Under the pieces are notes generated by a model that was given only the letters and a program-made list of their open reading frames with translations, did not search any database and had not been told where the DNA came from. This document shows, piece after piece, positions 23,234 to 32,425 of a stretch of 64,000 nt of DNA. Both the position numbers and the translations under genes were made by a program. Origin of the DNA: Eutreptiella sp. 'Long Island Sound 2002' (taxonomy: Eukaryota > Euglenozoa > Euglenophyceae > Eutreptiales > Eutreptiaceae); the NCBI GenBank assembly GCA_964036045.1, contig OZ038387.1:17011420-17075419 (forward strand), written 5' to 3'. Each line of letters begins with the position of its first letter. The first letter of the stretch is position 1.

Positions 23234-23433
23234 NNNNNNNNNNNNNNNNNNNNNNNNNNNNNNNNNNNNNNNNNNNNNNNNNNNNNNNNNNNNNNNNNNN
23301 NNNNNNNNNNNNNNNNNNNNNNNNNNNNNNNNNNNNNNNNNNNNNNNNNNNNNNNNNNNNNNNNNNNNNNNNNNNNNNNNNNNNNNNNNNNNNNNNNNNN
23401 NNNNNNNNNNNNNNNNNNNNNNNNNNNNNNNNN
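23234..23433. other. assembly gap, 200 N
   Basis: Exactly 200 N, the size often used for a gap of unknown length. It interrupts the Pro-rich exon of the TPR gene just before an unstable simple-sequence region. Confidence 0.98.
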
Positions 23434-23608
23434 AGGTCATGCAGTTTGTAGGTCATGCACGTTTGTGGAAGGTCTGGAAACCATTGCAGAATCGAATGAG
23501 TCTGAACAGTTTTCTTAATTCATGGTTGTTTGGAAGTTCGTGGAAAGTGCAAAACAAACATAGAGGACGGTTGAAGTTTCATCGTTTGCCCATGCCATGT
23601 GGGAGACT

Positions 23609-23700
23609 AGGGGGGGGGGTATTTTTCACGTCCGTGTTGGGGCTGTGTTAACACAACACGGGAGGGGGTGGGGGGTTTCACGTCTTGTGTTGGGCCTGTG
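23609..23700 (+). repeat. G-run/TATTTTTCACG minisatellite, left block
   Basis: Two units of roughly 45-50 bases: a G run, GTATTTTTCACGTCCGTG, TTGGGGCTGTGTTAACAC. The second unit is diverged. The same unit recurs at 24268-24370. Confidence 0.7.
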
Positions 23701-23720
23701 TCAACAGTGTCCTATAGGAT

Positions 23721-23925
23721 TTGTGTTGTGTTGTGCTGTGTTGTGTTGTGTTGTGTTCTTTTCGTGTTGCGTTGTGTTTTGTTGTTTTGTGTTGCGTTGT
23801 GTTTTTGTTGTTTGTGTTGCTTTCCTTTTGTGTTGTGTTGTGTTGTGTTGTGTTGTGTTGTGTTGTGTTGTTTTCCTTTTGTGTTGTGTTGTGTTGTTTT
23901 GTGTTGTGTTGTGTTGTGTTATTCC
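23721..23925 (+). repeat. TGTTG pentanucleotide array, inverted arm 1
   Basis: About 40 units of GTGTT with scattered T insertions and TTCC breaks. It is the reverse complement of the CAACA array at 24083-24229, 160 bases away. Confidence 0.9.
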
Positions 23926-24082
23926 TTGCTTGGTTTGATTGTTGTGTTACCGCATTGAGAATTGGTCTGCTTCAATCCATCACCAACAACAGTGTGAAGA
24001 GATGTTGTCACACGCATGTGTTGCAGCGTGGCAGCTGCAGCACCTCCTGGGGCTGACGCATCTCAGTCTGATGCCCAACATG

Positions 24083-24229
24083 CACAACACAACACAACAC
24101 AACACAACACAACACAACACAACACAACACAACACAACACAACACAACACAACACAACACAACACAACGCTACACAACACAACACAACACAACACAACAC
24201 AACACAACACAACACAACACAACACAAGT
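24083..24229 (+). repeat. CAACA pentanucleotide array, inverted arm 2
   Basis: About 29 nearly perfect ACACA units with one CGCTA interruption. Together with arm 1 it could form a long hairpin. Confidence 0.9.
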
Positions 24230-24267
24230 CAACATCCCCGTCTTCTGGTCTTGGCAGGTGTAGGCAG

Positions 24268-24370
24268 GGGGGGGGGTATTTTTCACCTCTGTGTTGGGGC
24301 CGTGTTAACACAACACAGTAGGGGGTGGGGGGGTATTTTTCACGTCCGTGTTGGCCGGCCGTGTTAACAC
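24268..24370 (+). repeat. G-run/TATTTTTCACG minisatellite, right block
   Basis: Two further units of the minisatellite at 23609-23700, in direct orientation, placed outside the inverted CAACA arms. Confidence 0.7.
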
Positions 24371-24974
24371 GCCTATTGCCCGTGTTATGCCTCAGCTTAG
24401 CATGCATTTCGTTGCACCATACTGATCGCGCACACCAACACACCTTGCAAACCACAAAATGAAACAACATGAAAGACCAATTGTGCAATTCAACAATTCC
24501 AACCTAGGCACCATGCTAAGAAAAAAGATGATCCTTGTTACAATGCCATTCGTGGCCCCTGTTGCGGGCTAGTCGGAATCCGCAATCCCATCCGGTTCGC
24601 CACGGCCATCCGGTGAAGCAATCTGCATTTGGCCGACCATTTGTGACCACGTTGAGAGTTGTATGTACGGATTTAGAGAGACGTTGCTCGGTTCCATCCT
24701 GGTGTGTGTGCGATCTCCCGGCGCTAGACATCACCCCACACATCGTGAATGTCCGCAGATTCCCGCTTATACGCCCAAGTCGCACCAACAATGCAGAAGC
24801 TTTCCATCCCTCTAACAAAAACCAAGCTTGCAGGTGCATCATTCTCTTTTGCTTTTTTTGCTTCCTCCAATCGGGATTGGGTTGGGATCGAGAGTCTTTT
24901 TTCAATGCTGCCGCAGAGTTTGCCCACCCTGATGGCACTGCACACCCGCCATTAGCTTCACACTTCCAATGCAG
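24371..24974. other. intron or intergenic DNA of the TPR gene region
   Basis: Open frames on both strands (24516-24938 minus, 24535-25053 plus) but no recognisable domain. It is probably intronic if the TPR gene runs to 27540. Confidence 0.35.
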
Positions 24975-27540
24975 GAACAGTGAAGTCAGCGATCCTAGAA
25001 GTGATCAAAGAAGAGGAGGCCAACCAAACGGATTCGATGGCGGCAGATCCTGAGCAGTATGCTTGAGTGCTGCTTCTGGGCCCACACTACAGGCACATCG
25101 CAAGGGCTTTCCTTTTTTCCATCCACGGCACAATGAAGAAAAAACTGCGTTGTCCACAATGCGCACAGAGATCTCTTTGGACGCACCGGCTTGTCAAGAA
25201 GCGGGAGCGGGTTGTTATGCCCGTGCTGGATATCTGTTTCCATAGAGGCGCCCCCCACTCCGTGAAAGATGGTGTTGATGGTCCGGGCATTTTGCGTATT
25301 CCGATGAATAGAGCGGACGTTTCGCCCGTAGTGTTCCTGTGTTTTGTGACCCACGCCACAATTTTTCTCGGAACCCCCCCCTTTGCCGTTTCCCCTGTCT
25401 TTTTGCCCAACGCCACATCGTGATCCGTGGTGTGTCATGGGTACAGGCGCTTTGCCAGTGTCATTTGGAAGCGAAGGCAGACCGGCATGTTGAAGGTCCC
25501 GGGGTCGCACCCTCCTTTGGTCCAGGGCTTGCTCAAACAAGCCGCTGCGTATTACCGGGCGCAGGTGTGTGACCTAAGCATCCATTGTCGTGCATCCGTC
25601 CATTTGACGGTGAGGCGCTTGAGGGGCCCGCTCTTGGCGAAGCGAGGTACGAAATCAATGCAGACGAACCATTCAGATTGTATGGTGGTCTGAATTGTCA
25701 TGCGTGTGGTCGCCAACGGCAGGTGCTGCTGCAGTAGGCTGCTCAAGAGAGTTTGCTATAGCCATTGCTAAGTTTTGTTCTCCACCTGGATGTGAAACTA
25801 TGCACATGTTGCATTCTGGTCAAAGCCTCAGGCCGAACAGGAACGCGCCTCGTCATAATGCACATGCCTGTTTGGCGGGGCGGGGGTCCCCACAAGATTA
25901 ATCAATGAAACTGTCTCCATATGAAGATGTCAACGACGCAGCAAAGCAAGCCACCAATACACACCTTGGGAAAATCTGAGCTGTCAGCATCCTGCAGTGA
26001 TGCAGAATTGAGATTCAGTCGGATCTCGAGCGGCTTCATCGAAGAGGGGTTTAGGGACGGGGACGAGGGGGGCGGCAATTGCAGATTCCCCTCTTCCAAA
26101 CGATGGGCCGAAACGAGAGCGAAGAAAGTGGGCACCCCAATCGCAGGTTGCAGTGAAAGGCAAATGTTGGGAAACAGTCATGCCCTCTCAACGAAACTGC
26201 AGTCGGCCTTCTTCTGCGACAAAAAACGACCCCAAACAGATATTTTTCCGAGCTGCAGTAAGTGTATGAAGATGCAAACCATGAGGAAGCGGAGATTGTG
26301 TACGTTTTTGTTTGAGTAGTAAGGTTATTTAATGCTTTTCTTTTTGCATTTGCCTTGACATTCACAACCCAGCTCAGCTTTGCCCTGATTTCCACTCGTC
26401 ATCCAATTTCTATGCAGATCTTTTCGTACTTCCAGAAGTACGTGAGCATACACAACCTCACCACAAATGAATCTTCGGTATGCTGCGAGCCCACCTTAAG
26501 TTGAGATTGATGCAGGGCGCGTCAAACCAGAAATTAACAAGAGTTTTCGGTGGGGAAGCGGTAGACCATGTGGGTGGGTGATGATTTTGAGTGCGAACAT
26601 GTTGATCGGAAACCAGTGTTTGGCACAACAGCGGGCCCGTACTTTTTGTGCCCAAACGGCGCATTTTGACCTCGAAAACACTGTCTAGCGACCCCCGCTG
26701 GTCAAAATGGTGAAATATTGCTGGTCGTCGCGCAAGGGGATGGGTGGGAGGGGGGTTGTTTTTATTGGTTGCGACAACATGACGTTTCCACATAGTATCT
26801 TGTTGCTCTTTCTCCCATGGGACAGACGAAAGAGCAAACCGAGGCCCCAAACCGCCCAAACCGCCCTCGCGCAAGGGATGGAACTTGCAAGTTGGCAGTG
26901 GCTGGGGAGCGGTGACTGAACAAAACCACGTTCAGGAGGTACGGGTCGGCAGTGCAGAGACATTGCACCATGCGCTCAACCATCGATGAGGGTGGGATGC
27001 CAGCCCTTTTTCGTCCAACAAGACACATGCCCATACAGGGTCTTTTCTATGCATTCCAATGTAGTGTTCGAGTATTTCCAGGATTCACACCGCTCCGTGC
27101 CAACAGTCTTTCCGTTTTCCTCTGGCCAGTACTCTTTCTGTGTTGCCACCTCAGCTATCAGAAATTAGGCCTGAGCAGTTTGTCCAGAGGGCGTTGGCGC
27201 AGGGGCAAGGGATGCCAGAGGCACAGCCAGAGGAGATGTGGCAGGTTTGCAGACGGCTGCAAGCTCCAAGGCCAGAAGGCAAGCGTTGTGGGGAAAATTA
27301 AAGGTGACTCTGATTCCAAACCCCAGCGCGTAGCCCTCCTCTTGACTGCAGTATGCTTCAATTGTGGGCACTGGAGGAGAATCACACGGTTTGGCTTACT
27401 TCAAAGATTTGAAGGAGATGGAGCCATCGGAAGAGTACACTGCCACTTCGTATTTGTTTGTGGACATCACCTCCATCCCTTTTGATGATGCTGATGATAT
27501 TGGTCTGATTGCATTCTCTTGGGAGGAGGGCGTGGGATGA
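24975..27540 (+). CDS. unidentified spliced gene, 3' exons (possibly the TPR gene)
   Basis: Five exons join without a phase conflict: 24975-25056 (TVKSAILEVIKEEEANQTDS), 25447-25564 (RFASVIWKRRQTGMLKVPGS and LLKQAAAYYRAQ), 26418-26477 (IFSYFQKYVSIHNLTTNESS), 27155-27244 (LSEIRPEQFVQRALAQGQ and EEMWQ) and 27352-27540, ending SYLFVDITSIPFDDADDIGL, IAFSWEEGVG and TGA. All introns are GT-AG with pyrimidine-rich acceptors. The last exon has no ATG, so a start-to-stop ORF search misses it. The protein looks globular, with amphipathic helices then beta strands. The family is not recognised. Same strand as, and downstream of, the TPR exons across the gap; one gene is the simplest reading, but this is unproven. 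Exons between 25565 and 26417 may be missing. Confidence 0.6.
26717..26739 (+). repeat. dispersed repeat core, copy 1 (other copy 38918-38940)
   Basis: A 23-base identity (GCTGGTCGTCGCGCAAGGGG core) is shared with 38918-38940. On the minus strand both copies encode PLRDDQQ. Weaker similarity extends a few bases on each side. It lies in an intron of the surrounding gene model. Confidence 0.7.
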
Positions 27541-27757
27541 GGGGCATGGATCAGGCAATGTATCCCAGCCTACCACAGACCACATATCGCCATGGTTACG
27601 CTCTGGGACACGGCGACAGCTGGAGATTTGTTTAGGGTTGGAAAGGAGTGCTTGGTTTCAAAATCTCTCCTGGATGGTAGGCCATTCTGATCCTGTCGTC
27701 TGGGGGTAGTTGTACAATGGACAAGAGATGACTTCATCAGGACGATAAAAAAGTAAG

Positions 27758-29716
27758 TGTCGGTTGTGGAGGTGCATTGGGCCAAAAGACGGGGCGTGCC
27801 GACATGGGCGCAGTGGAGCAGGTGGGATATGTCTCCATCGCTTAGGCATGAATGGTACACAAGGGAGTGGATGGGTGAGAGGGTTGTGCAGCTTTGCAGC
27901 AGTCGGAGCAGATTCGCCAATCCGACGTGAATCAAGGTCGTTGATCACAGCAAGTGCCCTGCTGCTTGGGTTTTTCGTGTCATCTGCACAGAGCGTTCGG
28001 TGCAATGCCCCTGTTCATTTGTCCATTGCTCATGTTCAGCGATCTATGGCTGGGATATTGCTGATGCGAACGCGTATCCGTTGCCCTTGATCTATTTGCC
28101 GGACTCTACCACCATGCGGCCCTCTCTCGAGCAGCTCAAGTGGTTTGAAAGTATGTCCGCTTGCCCCTGTGGCACCGGAGGGTTGCACAATGGGGTTCAT
28201 GTGGGCCGGTGCTCAGAGCTGCAAGTGAGTGCATGCTTAGTTGCTTGCTAGCCTGAGGATTGGAATTTGTTTGCCCAGAGAACATCCCAACCCCACCGGC
28301 CTTTTGCAGGCCCAACCGGCGTTTTGTCTCACAATTTACACGAATGTGGAAATTCGGCACGAAATTTGAGCCTCACCCGGTGCTGTTCAGATATTTCCAA
28401 GTCACCGGAGTGATTGGCTATTTATATCGCTGTGCATGGAATGTAGCACCAATGCAGGACAAAAAGCACAACCTCTGGACCACAGTACGGGTTGGGTCAT
28501 CGGGACCATGTCTGGGGCATACAGCGACATGCCGCGTCTGCCTTCGCAAAGTACACCCAAAACCTTTCTTTCCTTTTGAAGGATGATCACCAGAATTTTT
28601 CAAAAGCACTGTTTGTTAGAATCTCAAACACAGATAACTCTCGACCTGTGAGTGAGTGCCAGACGAGGCATTTGAAAGAAAAAAAGGAACAGAAGTGTAT
28701 CACGTTTCTCTCTCAGTGACCGCTTCCGGAAGCATTTGATGAATCGCTCCGTTGGACAGGGCTTCTGGGGGCTTTTAGAGGCTCCGTTCGCAATTCCCTG
28801 CTGCAAAGCAAGCTATAATTGCACGTCTGAGGAATTCTCTTGGCTTGGCTTGGCAGGGTGTTTTCAGTAAGTGATATAGAACCAAGAAGTGGGTGTGGGG
28901 GGGGGCGGGGTTGCCGGGCACCTCCCCTGTGCGTCCAGCATATTAGGCGCTGACTGCAAAGCAAATTTCTGGTCATGTGATGCCTGAAAAATACGACGGC
29001 ACACGACATGTACACGTATTTTTAGCAAACGGAGGAACTTTCACTGCATCAGACCCGCCCTCCAGCATATCCTCTCCATCTCCCCCTTACACCCCTTTCG
29101 TCCCATCGTTTGTAGGTGGTGTGCCTCTTTCCTTTTCTTTTTTTTCCTCCGTCTTTTGTTTTTCCTTCATCCCGAGCTGTTTGGGGGGGGGGGGGTCCCG
29201 GTCGTGTTGCTCCACAGTCCGGCGCACGGTACGGTACTGTCGTACGAGACGTTGTGCGTGCTTTGAGAGATCGATTGGGAGAGCAGAATTGTTGACGCAT
29301 GTGGTGGTTTTGTGTTATCAAGGCAGTAGCATAAAGCATGTGCGAGACTCCCACGGATGTATTAGAACGGCCGACAACCATAGGAGGAGGGGGGGTACCC
29401 ACCCCTGGACCCAGATTTCATGGTGGGAAAGAATGAAATTTACAAAAGGAAATATTGATTTGGGTTATTTTTGGTACACAAAGTTTTGGGTTCCAGACCC
29501 CCTCCCCTCCCCCTCCTCTCTTCTAATACATCCCTGGGGACATGCCTTAAATTACACTGTGGTACGTATTTCATTGTTCAAGATCTAAAGTGTGCAGGTC
29601 TTTGGTTGTATGCTGACCCGTTAGACCGTTACATCGCTGCAGTACAAAACCTGCCACCGAAGAACCTAGGCGCTGAAATGATGCTCGCAGTGTCGCACTC
29701 CATGCCCCTCGGCTAG
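27758..29716 (+). CDS. unidentified spliced gene
   Basis: Exons that agree in phase: 27758-27874 (VVEVHWAKRRGVPTWAQW, RHEWYTREWM), 28040-28150 (IYGWDIADANAYPLPLIYLP, LEQLKWFE) and 28279-28400 (KNIPTPPAFCRPNRRFVSQF, MWKFGTKFEPHPVLFRYFQ). After uncertain exons comes a terminal exon at 29598-29716 (LWLYADPLDRYIAAVQNLPP, EMMLAVSHSMPLG, TAG). The protein is rich in Trp, Tyr and Pro like a folded soluble or peripheral membrane subunit. I see no signal peptide; the start exon is not found. A weak donor (GTCACC) closes the third exon, and the frame may instead run on to 28586. I do not recognise the family. Confidence 0.55.
29467..29540 (+). repeat. dispersed repeat, copy 1 (other copy 40441-40500)
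   Basis: ATTTTTGGTACACAAA, then TTTTGGGT(T/C)CCAGACC and CCTCCTC are shared in order with 40441-40500. Upstream AATTTACAA.AGG.AA is also shared. It is a short interspersed element fragment of unknown class. Confidence 0.65.
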
Positions 29717-29781
29717 TGGACCTCCACCGGTACGCACACGCGCTCAGTGCCCCCCTGACCCACTCCTCATTCGCAACGCAG

Positions 29782-30493
29782 TTGCTTTTGGAGCTGTCCG
29801 TCAGTTTGTGGAGCAGACGCTAATGCAGACAGGGTTTGTCCCCGATCCTAAGGGCACCAGCCGGACGGTGCACGTGGACACTCATTGCGGTCAGGTATTC
29901 TGCGCACGTTGGTTCGAGCGAGGGTTGCATGTCCCGGTTCGCTCTCTGACTGGTCTCCTGATCACTGGGAAGTCGAGGAGGCTCGGTTCTGCAAAGGCAC
30001 AGGACGAAAAGCCCCTTCATCGCCTCCAACACACGCACAAGCCTTGGCCAGCGCCCATATTGTCGCGCAGGTTACTGTCAGCGTTACACTTCCGGGGGCT
30101 GAAGAGCCTGCAGCTGCATCGCTTCCAGTTTCTGCTACTCCCACTTCTGCCGTCGCCGCCCCTAACGTATGTGTGCGGCGCCGTGTCACCATGAAAATGG
30201 TATCGATTCATTGAATTTAGAGTCAGCTGAGCTGCAGTGACGACACTGTGCGAACCGCATTGCTGGTCTCGGGGCACGAGCCACCCGGTGATTCGGGTCT
30301 GACCATGCCTGCTGCCTTCCCCTGTCGTGACCATGCACCACAGGACGGGTCGTTCCTGCCTGCGCCAGAATACCAGGGCTCGCAGCCCGGATACGTCTTC
30401 AAGAATGGGGATTACGGCGTCGGGTATTATTTGGATCCGGTTCAAATGCAGGTCTTCACTGCCCGGCGGATGTTGTGCGACGGCAATGAATGA
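29782..30493 (+). CDS. unidentified spliced gene with GYVFKNGDYGVGYY motif
   Basis: Three exons with matching phases: 29782-29894 (AFGAVRQFVEQTLMQTGFVP, GTSRTVHVDTHCGQ), 30071-30166 (VTVSVTLPGAEEPAAASLPV, exactly 32 codons between AG and GTATGT) and 30344 onward (DGSFLPAPEYQGSQPGYVFK, NGDYGVGYYLDP). The last exon stays open to the TGA at 30491-30493 or splices at a nearby GT. The glycine- and tyrosine-rich motif is compact and looks conserved, but I cannot name its family. A start codon is not found, so an upstream exon is expected, possibly shared with the gene ending at 29716. The minus-strand frame through the same DNA is judged a shadow. Confidence 0.5.
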
Positions 30494-31482
30494 TGTTGGG
30501 GGTGGCAGTGCAGTTGCACGGAGCAGGGGTTGCGCTACAGCCCACATTGCATTACAGTGTGCACATGACCATCCCGCACCACCATCCATCATTTGTGGAA
30601 GGCACAAGGCATTTTGTTCAGCTAGTTGCCCCGTCATTTTATCCCTGCCAATATGGACCGCCCCCGTATCTCCGATTTCTCTTTGCCATTCACATCGAAT
30701 GTTGAAACTCGAAGTGATTTCAGTTGGGAGAGGGGTCGGAGATGAAAGAGACACAGAGCGTGTGTGGATACAGCACACCGTATGTACTACCGTGATGTTA
30801 CAAGGTGGTTTCCGAGCTGAACCTGACACCATAAAAGGCTCAACGGCTGGAAAAGGCATTTAAATCTGCGACCAGTGAGAGAGTCTGTTCCGATTTTTAA
30901 CCTTCAGCATTACAGGCCATATCGGGCGGTTGGGATGGGGGCTCTTTAAGACTGGGGGTGCAGTATCTCAAGGGGAAATGCAAACAAATACCCACTCAGA
31001 ACCTCAAGTGCAGGTAACAACATACACTTTCATCAATGCCCCACGGCCCCTCCTTCCTTCTCGGTTTGGGACAACCTAATGGGGATCAGACCACAGGTCA
31101 TAAAACTGCAGCGTTTTTTCAGACGGTTGGGGTATTACATCTACCATGCCACCTGTTTCCCGAGACAGAGTGTTTTCAAGAGGGTGTGGCATGTACAGGC
31201 CCATTTTGCAGTCGTGTGTGGCCCAAGCCTGCCATCTGATCCGGCAAACAGCCACCACTCCAACTGAGGGGTCTCAAGAAGAAGAGTGAATTTTTTCCTC
31301 ACTTCTGTTCCATAGTTCCCCCCTGTTTACGTTGTTCTACCTTGTACTCAGTAAAAGGCAATCAACAATTTTTGCCTTATTTTTTTTTTCAATGAGGCAG
31401 ATTTTTTTACTCGGGTTTTTTTCCTGAATAGGAAATCTATATTGTCCTGTTTTTTTTTCTGGCAAGTCCCTACCCCCGGTCC
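30494..31482. other. no gene seen; T-rich runs
   Basis: Intergenic. Several T8-T10 runs lie between 31290 and 31460. Nothing is recognised. Confidence 0.45.
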
Positions 31483-32110
31483 TTTGGGGCTATGCAGCCA
31501 TTTGTCCCCTCCCCGCTCAGGGGGCAGCCAATGCGGCAGCGGTTATACAAACTACCTATCACCTCCTTGGGGACCTTGATCCATCAGGAGTTATGGCGCT
31601 AATGTCATCAACCTGGGAACGTGACACAGCAGGGGTTTTGTAGCCATTCGTCATCTGTGCGACCTGTGCGACTCTGAGGGACCCCCGATACTGCAGGGGT
31701 TGTAAAGCCATTTCTGTCACTTTGCTCTGGGTACAATGACACAGCAGAAGCGATGCAGCCGTGTGTCACCTGCTTTGGGGACCCCGATATGGCAGGGGTT
31801 AAGTAGCCGTTTATCACCTCCATGGGGACCCCGACATCCTGCAGGAATACTGTAGCGTTTGTCCCCTGGCCATTCTGAGGACCCCTGATACGGCAGGGGT
31901 TCTGTAGCTGTGTCACCTCCACAATTCGAGGCCTTCTGTACAGCAGCAGTTTATGCAACTATTCTCACCGTTGTGGGGGCCCTGATGTATGGAACAGGTC
32001 ATGCAAAAGTGACTAAAATCCGTCGCTGTATCCCGCAACGGCTGCATAACCCCTGCCGTATCAGATCGCCCTGAGCAGGGACAGGACAAATGTTTGCATA
32101 ACCCTTGCAG
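31483..32110 (+). repeat. minisatellite (50-60 bp unit) that switches orientation
   Basis: Units contain GGGACCCCGATA.GGCAGGGGTT and then TGTAGCC.TTTGTCACCTCC. The GCAGGGGTT word or a variant recurs near 31629, 31692, 31743, 31791, 31840, 31892 and 31942. From about 32030 the same words appear as reverse complement (GCATAACCCCTGCCGTATCA, GCATAACCCTTGCAG). About eight units therefore run one way and two or three the other. Units are 15-30% diverged. Confidence 0.7.
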
Positions 32111-32425
32111 TTGCAGATTCGGGCGCCTTGAGCAGCAAGATGACAAATAGTCGCACCGAATTTTACTGAGTTCCATCAGACTGCTCACTCAATTTCACCA
32201 AATGTGCTCCCAACTCAGTTCAGTGGCGGATGACACATTTTGATCAGCGCAACATTCGTTGCACTCGAGACTCTCACCGAGCGCCCCCAGTTCAACAACA
32301 GCTGCTCCAGTTGACAGTGCCGATGGCCCTTTAATGCATCCACCCACCGTTTTCCATAGTGAAGGGATTGGGTGAGCGGTTGTCGAGGATTGTTGCGTCC
32401 ATCGCTTTCTCTTAGACTATCCCAG

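Noticed and set aside
23597-24488. Cys/Val/Leu and His/Asn/Thr-rich frames
   Set aside because: A pentanucleotide repeat without a stop gives open frames in every register; no gene evidence.
28260-28586. Single-exon gene from 28260
   Set aside because: Its central part fits better as a spliced exon (28279-28400) in phase with the exon at 28040-28150.
30017-30859. 280-codon minus-strand frame
   Set aside because: It overlaps three plus-strand exons that agree in splice phase; its own translation has no domain and a composition typical of a shadow frame.
31483-32110. CRISPR array
   Set aside because: Units are diverged, contiguous and lack unique spacers, and the genome is eukaryotic; it is a minisatellite.
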